NCBI RefSeq assembly: GCF_030813005.1
Contig: NZ_JAUSTU010000016.1
Coordinates: forward strand, 12,053-76,052
Direction of reading: 5' to 3'
DNA length: 64,000 nt
Origin: Robertmurraya andreesenii
Lineage (GTDB): Bacteria; Bacillota; Bacilli; Bacillales; Cytobacillaceae
Both the position numbers and the translations under genes were made by a program. This document shows, one piece after another, positions 1 to 8,521 of this stretch; position 1 is the stretch's first letter; every line of letters begins with the position of its first letter. The notes under the pieces were generated by a model, which worked only from the letters and a program-made list of their open reading frames with translations, did no database searches and had not been told where the DNA came from.

Positions 1-127
1 TTCTCAAAATAAAGAGAACGAATAACCCGAATAAATAGCCGCTAAAAAAAGTTAATACACTCCAATCATCCTGTAGGAACATCCATAACACGCCAATGAA
101 TAAATTGATTAAGACCTGCATGGGCAT
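1..127 (-). CDS. mrpE: Na+/H+ antiporter subunit MrpE, N-terminal part (runs off window)
   Basis: Only the first 42 codons are inside the window. The frame opens at an ATG at 127 behind an AAAGGGGTGG ribosome site and reads MPMQVLINLFIGVLWMFLQ, a hydrophobic start like that of Bacillus MrpE. It follows mrpD by 25 bases in the order expected for mrpABCDEFG, so the F and G subunits should lie beyond the window edge. MrpE is a small membrane subunit needed for full activity of the multi-subunit Na+(Li+)/H+ antiporter. The family call rests on position and N-terminal resemblance, as most of the protein is not visible. Confidence 0.85.
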   Translation of the reverse strand, partial: MPMQVLINLFIGVLWMFLQDDWSVLTFFSGYLFGLFVLFILR

Positions 128-152
128 AAGAAACCACCCCTTTCCGTCAAAA

Positions 153-1643
153 TTATGGCTTTGGATTCATTCCTAGCACTGCCTCGACATACATGCTCGG
201 ATTCATGAGTACCTCGACAGCTGAGTCTACATACTCTGCTATTCCTTCCGCGCCTAAACCAAGGGCAATCGTTAATGCAGTGAGGATTCCAATCGGCAAC
301 AAAAGCCCCTTCGTTGTGCCTTTTTCCTCTTCTTCTGTGATTTCCGTGTATCCCCAAAACACATTCATAAAAATCTTCATAAGCGAATAAAGGACTGCTA
401 GACTCGTAAGAAGCCCTATCCCGCCTAACCAATAATAGCGAGCTTCAAAGGTCCCTTCCGTAATGAAGATTTTCCCCAGGAATCCACTTAGCGGTGGAAT
501 TCCAGCAAGTGATAAAGCAGCTACAAAAAACATCCACCCCAATTGCGGATGCAATCGGATCAGACCACTCAGCTCCTTCAACTTGCCCGTTCCAGTCAAA
601 TGAATGATCGTTCCACCTAATAGAAAAATAAGACCTTTGACAATCATATCGTGGATCAGATAGTAGAGTGAGCCTGTCATTCCTTCCATCGTGAAGGTGG
701 CGAACCCTGCTAAAATGAATCCGACTCCGACAATGACGTTATACGTCAAAATTCTTTTAATATCCCCATAGGCAACCGCACCAATAGCTCCTAGTACCAT
801 CGTCACAGCCGCAAGAACTCCAATTAATAAGTGGGTAACCTCCGGCTGATGATAAAAAATGAGCGAGAAAACTCTCATAATCGCATAAATTCCAACTTTC
901 GTTAAAAGAGCCGCAAAAATCGCCGCAATTGCAGTGGGCGGTGTGCTATACGAGCCTGGCAACCAAAAGAATAGAAACAGACCTGCCTTCAAACTAAAGA
1001 CAATCAAGAACAGGATCGCCACTGTCGTCATCAATCCCTCTTGCCCCGCATCCGCAACACGAAGGGACAGATGGGCAAAGTTCAGCGTTCCACATGTCGC
1101 ATACAGATAAGCAATCGCAACAAGAAATAGAAATGATGATAAAATATTGACTAATATATATTTAATCGATTCTCTCAGCTGTTTCCTTGTCCCACCCAAG
1201 GAGATTAGCACATAGGAAGAAACAAGCATGACCTCAAAACAAACAAATAGATTGAAAATATCCCCCGTGATAAAAGAACCATTCACACCAGCTATAAGAA
1301 ACAAAAAGAAGGGATAAAAGTAGAAGGATTCTCTCTCTTTTCCAATAGAATGAAAAGCATATAGTAAACAACAAAGAGCTACAATACTCGTGACGAAAAT
1401 GAGGAGAGCGGAAAACATATCCATCACCATGCTGACACCGAATGGAGCCTCCCAGCCGCCTAACTGAAGAGACTGTATTCCTTTTACCTTAATGGTATTC
1501 ATCAAGTAAAAAGTGACGAGTGCCACCGCCCCCATTGAAGCAATACTCAGCATGCGCTGCAAACGAATATATTTCCGCATCATCACGAGCAAAAGCCCCG
1601 CTATAATCGGAATAATGACAGGTAAAATCACCAAATTACTCAT
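153..1643 (-). CDS. mrpD: Na+/H+ antiporter subunit MrpD
   Basis: This 496-residue, very hydrophobic protein has about 14 predicted membrane helices and belongs to the complex-I NuoL/M/N-like antiporter family. It is the usual length for MrpD. Family hallmarks visible include the IFNLFVCFEVMLVSSYVL helix with its conserved glutamate, the HDMIVKGLIFLLGG segment with its lysine, and a LAGIPPLSGFLGKI motif. MrpD and MrpA carry the proton and sodium pathways of the Mrp complex. The ATG has a GAGGGGGAGAAG ribosome site and overlaps the end of mrpC by 8 bases, consistent with coupled translation. The likely physiological role is sodium extrusion and pH homeostasis. Confidence 0.95.
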   Translation of the reverse strand: MSNLVILPVIIPIIAGLLLVMMRKYIRLQRMLSIASMGAVALVTFYLMNTIKVKGIQSLQLGGWEAPFGVSMVMDMFSALLIFVTSIVALCCLLYAFHSIGKERESFYFYPFFLFLIAGVNGSFITGDIFNLFVCFEVMLVSSYVLISLGGTRKQLRESIKYILVNILSSFLFLVAIAYLYATCGTLNFAHLSLRVADAGQEGLMTTVAILFLIVFSLKAGLFLFFWLPGSYSTPPTAIAAIFAALLTKVGIYAIMRVFSLIFYHQPEVTHLLIGVLAAVTMVLGAIGAVAYGDIKRILTYNVIVGVGFILAGFATFTMEGMTGSLYYLIHDMIVKGLIFLLGGTIIHLTGTGKLKELSGLIRLHPQLGWMFFVAALSLAGIPPLSGFLGKIFITEGTFEARYYWLGGIGLLTSLAVLYSLMKIFMNVFWGYTEITEEEEKGTTKGLLLPIGILTALTIALGLGAEGIAEYVDSAVEVLMNPSMYVEAVLGMNPKP

Positions 1644-1974
1644 CTTCTCCCCCTCTCAAGGTTGATGTATCGTCCGTGCCTAATTCCCGATAGGAACGAT
1701 AGCTAAGCACAAGAAACAGAGCTGTTGTTGCAAAATTGATCACGATTGCAGTTAATAAAAGGGCCTGAGGCAATGAATCGGCATAGGTGAGATCCTTTGT
1801 CCAAAGTAGAGGTGGGCCCCCTTTTTTCAATCCCCCCATTGTGATAATAAGGATATTGACAGCATGACCGATAATGGATGTCCCAAGGATGACCCTTAAG
1901 AGGCTCTTCGTCAAAATCAAATACGTACCGATCGTAAATAACACACCAACAAGGATAGACATCAATGCTTCCAT
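1636..1974 (-). CDS. mrpC: Na+/H+ antiporter subunit MrpC
   Basis: This 112-residue protein has three predicted membrane helices and is a NuoK-like subunit. The sequence LTKSLLRVILG near the N-terminus and the downstream GGPPLL turn and LPQALLLTAIVI helix are typical of Bacillus MrpC, which has essentially the same length. It shares one base with the end of mrpB and overlaps mrpD by 8 bases, so the whole cluster is compact and probably a single transcript. It has no independent catalytic role and works only inside the Mrp complex in the cytoplasmic membrane. Confidence 0.95.
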   Translation of the reverse strand: MEALMSILVGVLFTIGTYLILTKSLLRVILGTSIIGHAVNILIITMGGLKKGGPPLLWTKDLTYADSLPQALLLTAIVINFATTALFLVLSYRSYRELGTDDTSTLRGGEDE

Positions 1975-2399
1975 CAGCGATCATCCCCTATGCTCATAAT
2001 AATCATCAGGGAGGTTCCAATGACTGCAAGGGCAACACCCACATCGAATAATACGGCTGTTGCAAGCTCCGTCTCTCCAAATATCGGGAGATGAATATAG
2101 CCAAATGACTGTGATAAAAAAGGGGCATCCAACACCATTCCGCCTACCCCAGTTAACACAGCAATTAATACGCCCACTGCGGCAACGATTTTAAAGTCAA
2201 CAGGAATATTTTTGCGAACGGATTCTATATCAAACGTCAAAAACAGAAGAATGACAGCTGAAGAGAAAGCCAAGCCACCAATAAAACCTCCACCAGGGTA
2301 GTGATGACCGGAAATAAATAGATTGATGGCAAAGGTAAAAATAATGACGACGACCACTTTCGTTACGCTTCGGATGATGACATCATTCGGCTCCTTCAT
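1974..2399 (-). CDS. mrpB: Na+/H+ antiporter subunit MrpB
   Basis: This 141-residue membrane protein has four predicted helices. It carries the MnhB/MrpB signature SGHHYPGGGFIGGL at about residues 30-43. Its length matches the family norm. The start overlaps the end of mrpA by 17 bases and the stop touches mrpC. In Bacillus Mrp complexes MrpB is required for assembly and activity. Nothing unusual is seen in the sequence. Confidence 0.95.
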   Translation of the reverse strand: MKEPNDVIIRSVTKVVVVIIFTFAINLFISGHHYPGGGFIGGLAFSSAVILLFLTFDIESVRKNIPVDFKIVAAVGVLIAVLTGVGGMVLDAPFLSQSFGYIHLPIFGETELATAVLFDVGVALAVIGTSLMIIMSIGDDR

Positions 2400-4806
2400 T
2401 CTTATCCCTCCCTGTTAATCTTAGTTTTATTAGTGTATAAACTCCGAGCCCGGCAATCGTTAGAACGAGGATTTCGAGCATCGTATCAAATCCTCGAAAG
2501 TCAACAAGGATCGCGTTGACCACATTTTTCGCACCCGCAAGCTCATACGCATCCTCATAGTAGCTTGAAATGGAGCTGAAGAAACGAGTTCCGTTAGCTG
2601 ACAACGCCACCAATGTCACGACGACACCAACGGCAATAGAAATAAGAGCATTGCTTACCTTGAAGCGGATTCGACTCATTTCCTTCTTCAATTCGGGCAA
2701 ATGGTAAAAGCATAACAAGAATAGAGCTGTTGTTACGGTCTCGACCACGAGTTGCGTAAGGGCTAAATCCGGCGCACGAAATAGCACAAAGAAAAATGCG
2801 ACAAAAAATCCCAAAGCCCCAACTGCAATCACAGCGGTCATTCTGGACTTAGAAAAGAGCACAGTTAGTGCGGTAATCACCATCGCAACGACTAAGCTTG
2901 CCTCGTAAATATTAACCGGTGCATCCTTGGATGGAACGAAGGTAAATCCATCGAACAACCAGAGACTTCCACCTGTTACTAGAATGATGAAGCCAAAAAT
3001 ATAAACTAAATAATCACGGACAACCCCTGTCATATACCGATCCGTTATTTTTTTTGAAAGAAGCTCCATTTGTTCCAAAGCCGTGTCGTAGAGATGATTC
3101 AATGTTGCCGCCTGTGGATAGAGGCTGTAGACTCGATACCATTTTCTGATGGACAGATATAGCGCAGTTCCAACCGCTATCACACCAAGGGTCATCCAAA
3201 GCTCAATATTAAAGCCATGCCAAGCACTTATTTCTATTTGAAGCATTCCTGCCTCCGCTAGATCCGGCAGAATTCCTGACCAAGCAGGTGTTAACAGATA
3301 ATGTGAAAGAACGTTTGGAAAAATAAAAATAAGAATCACCATCGTCCCTAATATCATCGGGGAAACCAACATTCCCAGCGGCGCCTCATGTACCGGCTTA
3401 TCGACTCTTACAAACGCATGCTTTCCTCTAAAGGTTTTGAAGATGAGAATCATACTATAGACAAATGTGAAGACACTTGCGATCCAAGCAAGGATAGGAA
3501 TGAGCATACCGATGGAGTTCATATGGAAGAAATCCATTTTTCCAATATTAACGACAGCGGTAAAAAACATTTCCTTACTGAGAAAGCCATTAAAAGGCGG
3601 CAACCCTGCCATCGCAAAGCCGCCAATAATGGTCAAGGTGAAGGAGATTGGCATCAGATGCATTAAGCCACCAAGTCTGCGAATGTCGCGTGTTCCTGTT
3701 TCATGGTCGATGATCCCCACCACCATGAATAAACAGCCTTTAAAGGTCGAATGATTCACGAGATGGAATACAGCAGCAAAAATAGCCATTGCATAAACGT
3801 TGCCTTCATCACCGATCCCGTAGGATAAGGAGGCCGAGCCTATACCGAGAAGACACATGATTAAGCCAAGCTGACTAATGGTGGAAAAAGCAAGCAGTGC
3901 TTTTAAGTCTGTCTGGCGCACGGCATTAATCGAGCCATATAATAAAGTTACAAGCCCCACTCCCGTGACAAGCCAGAACCACTCAAGCGAGCCCCCAAAA
4001 ATCGGTGTTAATCTGGCTACTAAATAGATGCCCGCCTTCACCATCGTTGCCGAGTGAAGATACGCACTGATCGGGGTTGGCGCCTCCATCGCATCCGGCA
4101 GCCAAATACTGAACGGAAACTGGGCTGACTTTGTAAAAGCCCCGATCAAAATCAAAATCATTGCTGGAACAAACAAAGAATGAGCACTAATGGACTCTAG
4201 CTGACTGCTGTTCAGCATTTCACGAATACTATAAGTGTCTGTCATCATCGACAGCATAATCAGGCCAGCTAACATCGCTAAGCCACCAGATATCGTAATG
4301 AGCATTGACTTTTGCGCACCATATCGAGATCTTTCCCGTTCATACCAATAGGCGATCAATAAGAACGATGAAACACTGGTCATTTCCCAAAATACATACA
4401 AGACAAAGATATTATCCGATAATACAAGGCCCATCATTGCACCCATGAACAGGAGCAAGTAGACATAGAAATTATGCAATGCCTCACGATGCTTAGACAG
4501 ATAGAAAATGGAATAGAAGACAACAAGAGCACCAATTCCAGCAATTAATAAAGCAAATACAAGACTTAACCCATCCATGTAGAGCGTAAAATTAATTTTA
4601 TAGGATGGCAGCCATGGCAATGTGGCTAGAATCGTATTCCCGTTGGCAATTTGGGGGATAAAAGAGACTAAGCAGATAAATAGCACGAGAGGAACCACAA
4701 GGACGAACCAACCCGTATGTAGACGAGGATTAAATTTTTTATATAAAAATGGAACAAATATCGTAAACACAAATGGCAAAAGGATCATCAGACTGAACCA
4801 CTGCAA
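2383..4806 (-). CDS. mrpA: Na+/H+ antiporter subunit MrpA
   Basis: This 807-residue protein is the largest Mrp subunit, with about 20 predicted membrane helices. It fuses a NuoL-like antiporter module (LLLFMGAMMGLVLSDN, WLPDAMEAPTPISAYLHSATMVKAG and the HLVNHSTFKGCLF segment) to a C-terminal MrpB/NuoJ-like part. The length fits Bacillus MrpA (about 800). Translation starts at a TTG (4806-4804) placed after an AGAAGGAGGG ribosome site; the second residues QWFS support this. It is the first gene of the operon. The upstream 165 bases hold divergent promoters shared with the stress-protein gene on the other strand. Confidence 0.95.
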   Translation of the reverse strand: MQWFSLMILLPFVFTIFVPFLYKKFNPRLHTGWFVLVVPLVLFICLVSFIPQIANGNTILATLPWLPSYKINFTLYMDGLSLVFALLIAGIGALVVFYSIFYLSKHREALHNFYVYLLLFMGAMMGLVLSDNIFVLYVFWEMTSVSSFLLIAYWYERERSRYGAQKSMLITISGGLAMLAGLIMLSMMTDTYSIREMLNSSQLESISAHSLFVPAMILILIGAFTKSAQFPFSIWLPDAMEAPTPISAYLHSATMVKAGIYLVARLTPIFGGSLEWFWLVTGVGLVTLLYGSINAVRQTDLKALLAFSTISQLGLIMCLLGIGSASLSYGIGDEGNVYAMAIFAAVFHLVNHSTFKGCLFMVVGIIDHETGTRDIRRLGGLMHLMPISFTLTIIGGFAMAGLPPFNGFLSKEMFFTAVVNIGKMDFFHMNSIGMLIPILAWIASVFTFVYSMILIFKTFRGKHAFVRVDKPVHEAPLGMLVSPMILGTMVILIFIFPNVLSHYLLTPAWSGILPDLAEAGMLQIEISAWHGFNIELWMTLGVIAVGTALYLSIRKWYRVYSLYPQAATLNHLYDTALEQMELLSKKITDRYMTGVVRDYLVYIFGFIILVTGGSLWLFDGFTFVPSKDAPVNIYEASLVVAMVITALTVLFSKSRMTAVIAVGALGFFVAFFFVLFRAPDLALTQLVVETVTTALFLLCFYHLPELKKEMSRIRFKVSNALISIAVGVVVTLVALSANGTRFFSSISSYYEDAYELAGAKNVVNAILVDFRGFDTMLEILVLTIAGLGVYTLIKLRLTGRDKNEGAE

Positions 4807-4861
4807 TGGAATTCCCTCCTTCTAGCAAACTTGTGGAAACAAAAATAGCTTCCTATATACA

Positions 4862-4890
4862 TTGACTCGCATTGAAGCATGGGGTATAGT
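4862..4890 (+). promoter_or_regulatory. Sigma-A-type promoter of the stress-protein gene
   Basis: TTGACT (4862-4867) and TATAGT (4885-4890) are separated by exactly 17 bases. The transcript would begin near 4897 and leave a leader of about 75 bases before the ATG at 4972. Both hexamers differ from consensus by one base, so this is a convincing vegetative promoter by eye. Confidence 0.7.
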
Positions 4891-4971
4891 CATACATAAA
4901 CCTATTTAGGAAAAACGGAATCGCTTGTAAACTTATTGTTTGTCCATTTCTAACCCGAGGTGAACAAATCT

Positions 4972-5664
4972 ATGAAGAATGGAAAAGAAAGAATGGACGA
5001 AAGTATTCTCGTCTGTGTTTATTATGGTCCAAATGGTGAACGTCTCATTCAGCGGGGCTGTAGAATTGCACATATGCTCGATTGTCCCCTGTATATCCTT
5101 ACCGTTGATCCTTCTCCATTTGATGAATTAGATGCGGAGAAGTCCAACTATATAGCGAAATGGCAGCAGCTTGCGAAGCAGCACAATGCGAAGGCCTTTA
5201 TTTTGAAGGACAATGACAAGAGACCCGTTCATAAGGTCATTGCCGAGGTTGCGCGAGAAAAGAATATTACTCAAATTATTCTTGGTCAGACTGCCCAAAG
5301 TCGCTGGGAGCAGATTGCAAAAGGGTCAATCATCAACTCATTATTACGAGAAATTCCTTTTGTGGACCTTCATATCATCTCCGTTGCCCGCTATTTGAAA
5401 AATCCCGATCAGCATTATGATAAAGGGGTACGTGCTTATTTGATTCGTGAAGAGAAGCATTATCGTCTCATCTTCAAACATACAAAGGATGTTGAATTTG
5501 AAGGGATCTTTTTCAAAGAAATTGGGACAGATTTTAATAATGGAATATTCAAGTTTATGAAGGATAAGGAAACTCTTCAGGTTCAAGTAAATGATGATCT
5601 TGTAACGGATCTATCAAATGTTGAGATGGATACGAACACGGATTCTGTAGATGATTATTTGTAA
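4972..5664 (+). CDS. Stand-alone KdpD-type universal stress (USP) domain protein
   Basis: The 230-residue protein has an N-terminal alpha/beta domain (about residues 8-145) like the USP domain found between the sensor and transmembrane parts of the KdpD histidine kinase. The GQTAQSRWEQIAKGSIINSL stretch matches the KdpD USP nucleotide-loop pattern. It has no membrane helix and no kinase domain. The C-terminal 90 residues are not recognised. A GTG at 4960 is in frame, but it is part of the GAGGTGA ribosome site, so the ATG at 4972 is chosen. It is divergent from mrpA and shares its upstream region, which hints at a role in ion or turgor homeostasis; that is inference from position only. Confidence 0.75.
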   Translation: MKNGKERMDESILVCVYYGPNGERLIQRGCRIAHMLDCPLYILTVDPSPFDELDAEKSNYIAKWQQLAKQHNAKAFILKDNDKRPVHKVIAEVAREKNITQIILGQTAQSRWEQIAKGSIINSLLREIPFVDLHIISVARYLKNPDQHYDKGVRAYLIREEKHYRLIFKHTKDVEFEGIFFKEIGTDFNNGIFKFMKDKETLQVQVNDDLVTDLSNVEMDTNTDSVDDYL

Positions 5665-5693
5665 ATCTCCACTTTTTAGTGGGGATTTTTTTT
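5665..5693 (+). terminator. Intrinsic terminator of the stress-protein gene
   Basis: A 9-base-pair stem (ATCTCCACT / AGTGGGGAT, one G-U pair) with a 4-base loop is followed by eight T residues directly after the stop codon. Confidence 0.9.
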
Positions 5694-5698
5694 ATGTC

Positions 5699-6262
5699 TT
5701 ACAGGTTCACATCCACTTTGATAAGCCGCTTTTCATTTCGATCAATTCCAATATAGCGCAATGTCTCCGATGAAGAATGATGCTGATAAATTCCCATCAG
5801 AATCGAAACTGCAATTCCCTTACGATAAGCATGGTATCCAAATGTTTTTCTCAATGTGTGCATGCCTATTTTCTCCGAAATCCCTACATCCTTTGCAGCT
5901 TTATTAATAATCCGATATGCTTGCTGCCTCGTAATCGGCTGCTCATTCTTTTTCGACTTAAACAAAAAATCATCTTCGTCCAAATCGTACATATCAAAAT
6001 AATTCTTTAATTCCTGCTGAACTTTGGAATTTAAATAATATGCTTGTTCCTGTTCACAATTTTCGTCTTTTAAGTATAGAAACTCCTTTAGTTTCTCTCC
6101 TTCTCTAACATCTGCAACTTTTAACGAGAGTAAATCATGCACTCTTATTCCTGTATTAATTCCAAACACAAAAAGCAAAAGATCTCGCTGTGATTGTTTT
6201 TTTAAGAGTTCTTTAATTGCGTTTATTTTTTCAATATCTCTAATAGGTTCGACGAACTCCAC
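5699..6262 (-). CDS. Lone tyrosine recombinase, catalytic domain only
   Basis: This 187-residue protein consists of little more than the catalytic domain of a phage-integrase-family recombinase and lacks the N-terminal core-binding domain of XerC/XerD. Catalytic residues visible are Arg40 (TGIRVHDL), His135 and Arg138 (HTLRKTFG), His161 (HHSSSETL) and Tyr170 (LRYIGID). An ATG at 6304 opens the frame but has no ribosome site; the GTG at 6262 follows AGTAGGGGG with good spacing and is preferred. Short recombinases of this kind occur as single genes in many Bacillus genomes without an obvious mobile element. No attachment-site repeats or phage genes are seen next to it, so its target is unknown. 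Confidence 0.8.
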   Translation of the reverse strand: MEFVEPIRDIEKINAIKELLKKQSQRDLLLFVFGINTGIRVHDLLSLKVADVREGEKLKEFLYLKDENCEQEQAYYLNSKVQQELKNYFDMYDLDEDDFLFKSKKNEQPITRQQAYRIINKAAKDVGISEKIGMHTLRKTFGYHAYRKGIAVSILMGIYQHHSSSETLRYIGIDRNEKRLIKVDVNL

Positions 6263-6399
6263 AATTTTGCCCCCTACTAATGTTACATAAAATAATCGTA
6301 GCATACATTGAGTAACATAACAATAAATAAAGACTAGGGAATCACCAAAAAGGACGATCCGTTGTTAAGTACTTTGATGAGATTATCAAGCAATGGGAC

Positions 6400-6434
6400 A
6401 AAAAAACAGCCACTCAGGTGGAAGTGACTGTTTT
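6400..6434 (-). terminator. Intrinsic terminator of dgkB
   Basis: On the minus strand AAAACAGTCACT pairs with AGTGGCTGTTTT (one mismatch or G-U) around an 8-base loop and runs into seven T residues. It begins at the dgkB stop codon. Confidence 0.85.
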
Positions 6435-7362
6435 ACGTATTATGAAGATTTTCTGGACGATCTTCTTCTCTTATCTTATCAAGCGGAACAAACACCTCAA
6501 GATGGCGGTATAGATTAACAAATTCAGCCGGTAAGAGCCCGCCAAACTCGCCATCTAAATTAAGCTGCACCTTCTCATCAGAGGTGACCTTGATGCGATT
6601 GGCCTGTGTATAAATAACATTCGGATCATGAATATGCTCTCCCCTTAATGCAAGAGTAGCGACACGAACAAAGTCAGCCAGATTCGTTTTCTTCAAAATC
6701 AGAAGTGAGAACAATCCATCATTAATAGAAGCATTCGGCGCTAGCTTCTCAAAGCCCCCTACAGAATTGGTAAGACCAACCAAGAAGAGCATCGCTTCAC
6801 CCTCAAACAGCTTTCCATCATACTCGATTCGTACATCTGTTGCCTTGAAGGATGGCAGCATCTCAATGCCCTTTAAATAGTAGGCAAGCTGCCCCAGCAT
6901 CGTCTTCAGCTTACTTGGAACTTCGTATGTGAGCTCTGTGATCCGACCCCCACCGCCAATATTGACGAAATACTTATCGTTCATACGACCAATATCAATG
7001 GGAATCGTTTCTCCCTGAACGATGATATCTGTTGCTGCTTGAATGTCACGCGGAATCTGCACAGCACGGGCAAAATCATTCGTTGTTCCAGCTGGAATAA
7101 TTCCTAGCTTCGGTCTATATTCCTGTTCTGCTAATCCGTTCACAACTTCATTGATCGTCCCGTCGCCACCTACAGCTACAACGAGGTCATATTTTCTTTC
7201 TACTGCAATTCTCGCTGCTGACGTTGCATCACCTGCCTCAGTTGTCGCATGGCAGGAGGCCTCATAGCCCGCCATTTCCAGCTTCTGCAGAACTTCAGGC
7301 AAATGCTTCTTAAATATTTCACGACCAGAAGTTGGATTATAAATGATTCTTGCTCTTTTCAT
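6433..7362 (-). CDS. dgkB: Diacylglycerol kinase DgkB
   Basis: This soluble lipid kinase phosphorylates diacylglycerol released during lipoteichoic acid synthesis and returns it as phosphatidic acid to phospholipid synthesis. The 309-residue protein has the DAGK catalytic motif GGDGTINEVVNGL near residue 65, the N-terminal IYNPTSG motif, and a GTTNDFARA loop. The length is close to B. subtilis DgkB. The start is the third ATG of the frame, placed 8 bases after AGGA; two earlier ATG codons lie within the ribosome site. In B. subtilis dgkB also lies close to gatCAB, so the location is conserved, although here an ECF sigma operon and plsY separate them. Confidence 0.93.
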   Translation of the reverse strand: MKRARIIYNPTSGREIFKKHLPEVLQKLEMAGYEASCHATTEAGDATSAARIAVERKYDLVVAVGGDGTINEVVNGLAEQEYRPKLGIIPAGTTNDFARAVQIPRDIQAATDIIVQGETIPIDIGRMNDKYFVNIGGGGRITELTYEVPSKLKTMLGQLAYYLKGIEMLPSFKATDVRIEYDGKLFEGEAMLFLVGLTNSVGGFEKLAPNASINDGLFSLLILKKTNLADFVRVATLALRGEHIHDPNVIYTQANRIKVTSDEKVQLNLDGEFGGLLPAEFVNLYRHLEVFVPLDKIREEDRPENLHNT

Positions 7363-7547
7363 ACCCATCATCCTATTTCAAAAAAATTAAAGTCCCCTAG
7401 TAAATTATTCCATCCTTATCATATCTCAAAAAATGGAGAACTGCCACTTAAAATGCTTCCTTTGAAATATTATTCCTTTTATCTCATTCCTGCAAGGGGG
7501 TCGTTCTCTAATGGCCACAAAGTATGAGAAAAGGCTCTTTCCAAAAG

Positions 7548-7576
7548 AAAAACCCCAGCTGAGGCTGAGAGTTTTC
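7548..7576 (-). terminator. Intrinsic terminator of the ECF sigma operon
   Basis: On the minus strand AAAACTCTCAGC pairs imperfectly with GCTGGGGTTTTT after the last gene of the operon and continues into a T-rich stretch. Confidence 0.7.
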
Positions 7577-8521
7577 TTATTGCTTCATCATGCTTAAGCT
7601 AACCTGATAGGCTCTAACAATATTTATATTGTGCGTCCCTTCGCCAATTTTAAACGTGCCATTTCTATAAGAGGAGGACTCGCTATTTGGATCGTGTTTC
7701 TCCTCCACATTCCATTTTCCATCCTGACTATTTAACTCTTGCACTTGTGAAGCCAGTATATTTACATTACTGTTCTCCTCCACACTCAACGAGACGTCTG
7801 AAGCATCCTCTACACTCCAATTATTTTGAAGTTCACGTGGCTTTAAGGTAATCGGATTCCCCTCTCCCAATATTTCTAGTTTAATTCTTGCAGGAATTAA
7901 AATTGTCGCTTCTAATTGACCTTCATAATGATTGAAGACTCCTGATTCATTTGGCAATCTTTTTACCGTCAGGAAGAGGGTATCCCCTTTCTTATGAACA
8001 GATAGATAATCTTCTACTTTGGATACAAGCTGCTTATTTTTACCGGAAAAGGCCGTGTAGGTTCCAAACATAGCCACCTCCTGACTCGAGGTCCCTTCCA
8101 CCAAAATAGTGTTTTGCTCTGTCTTAAGCACAACTCTTTTGATATCATCTTCAATTTTTGCGGAGTATTCCGGCAGTTCCACCGTCCTCTCTTCTCTCGA
8201 CAGTTCTGTATCGATAATATCAAGAAGCCCCGTTGTACTTAACACAGCAAACCCAATGCCAACCATCCCGATAATTCCAACAAAGAAAATGCTCAGAAAA
8301 TCATATTTGATAAAAGGCTTCTCTTTTCTTGATAAGTATAAGTAGAGAAGAATTTCGACTCCTAGTACGATAAGAATCACCGGCCACCAGGAAATCATAA
8401 TTTTCGTTAAGCCAACACCTGTAAACTGTGAAAATAAGAGAAATACCCCCAAGAACAATAGGGAAATTCCCATCGAAATTGTTCCAACCCGCCATGTTCT
8501 CTTTTGCAGTTCTTCCTTCAT
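7577..8521 (-). CDS. Membrane protein with extracytoplasmic beta-rich domain, ECF sigma operon
   Basis: The 314-residue protein has three predicted membrane helices (about residues 12-33, 40-63 and 73-95) arranged like the LiaF/LiaI-type or DUF5668 membrane modules, followed by an outside domain of about 215 residues rich in short beta strands that resembles DUF4097-type adhesin-like repeats. I do not recognise a named orthologue. Its ATG overlaps the stop of the preceding gene by four bases (ATGA), so it is translationally coupled. Being the last gene in an operon with an ECF sigma factor and its zinc-finger anti-sigma factor suggests an envelope-stress sensing or protective function; this is inference. 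Confidence 0.75.
   Translation of the reverse strand: MKEELQKRTWRVGTISMGISLLFLGVFLLFSQFTGVGLTKIMISWWPVILIVLGVEILLYLYLSRKEKPFIKYDFLSIFFVGIIGMVGIGFAVLSTTGLLDIIDTELSREERTVELPEYSAKIEDDIKRVVLKTEQNTILVEGTSSQEVAMFGTYTAFSGKNKQLVSKVEDYLSVHKKGDTLFLTVKRLPNESGVFNHYEGQLEATILIPARIKLEILGEGNPITLKPRELQNNWSVEDASDVSLSVEENSNVNILASQVQELNSQDGKWNVEEKHDPNSESSSYRNGTFKIGEGTHNINIVRAYQVSLSMMKQ

Noticed and set aside
5699..6304. Prophage or integrative element around the recombinase
   Set aside because: No phage genes, no direct repeats that could be attachment sites, and no tRNA nearby.
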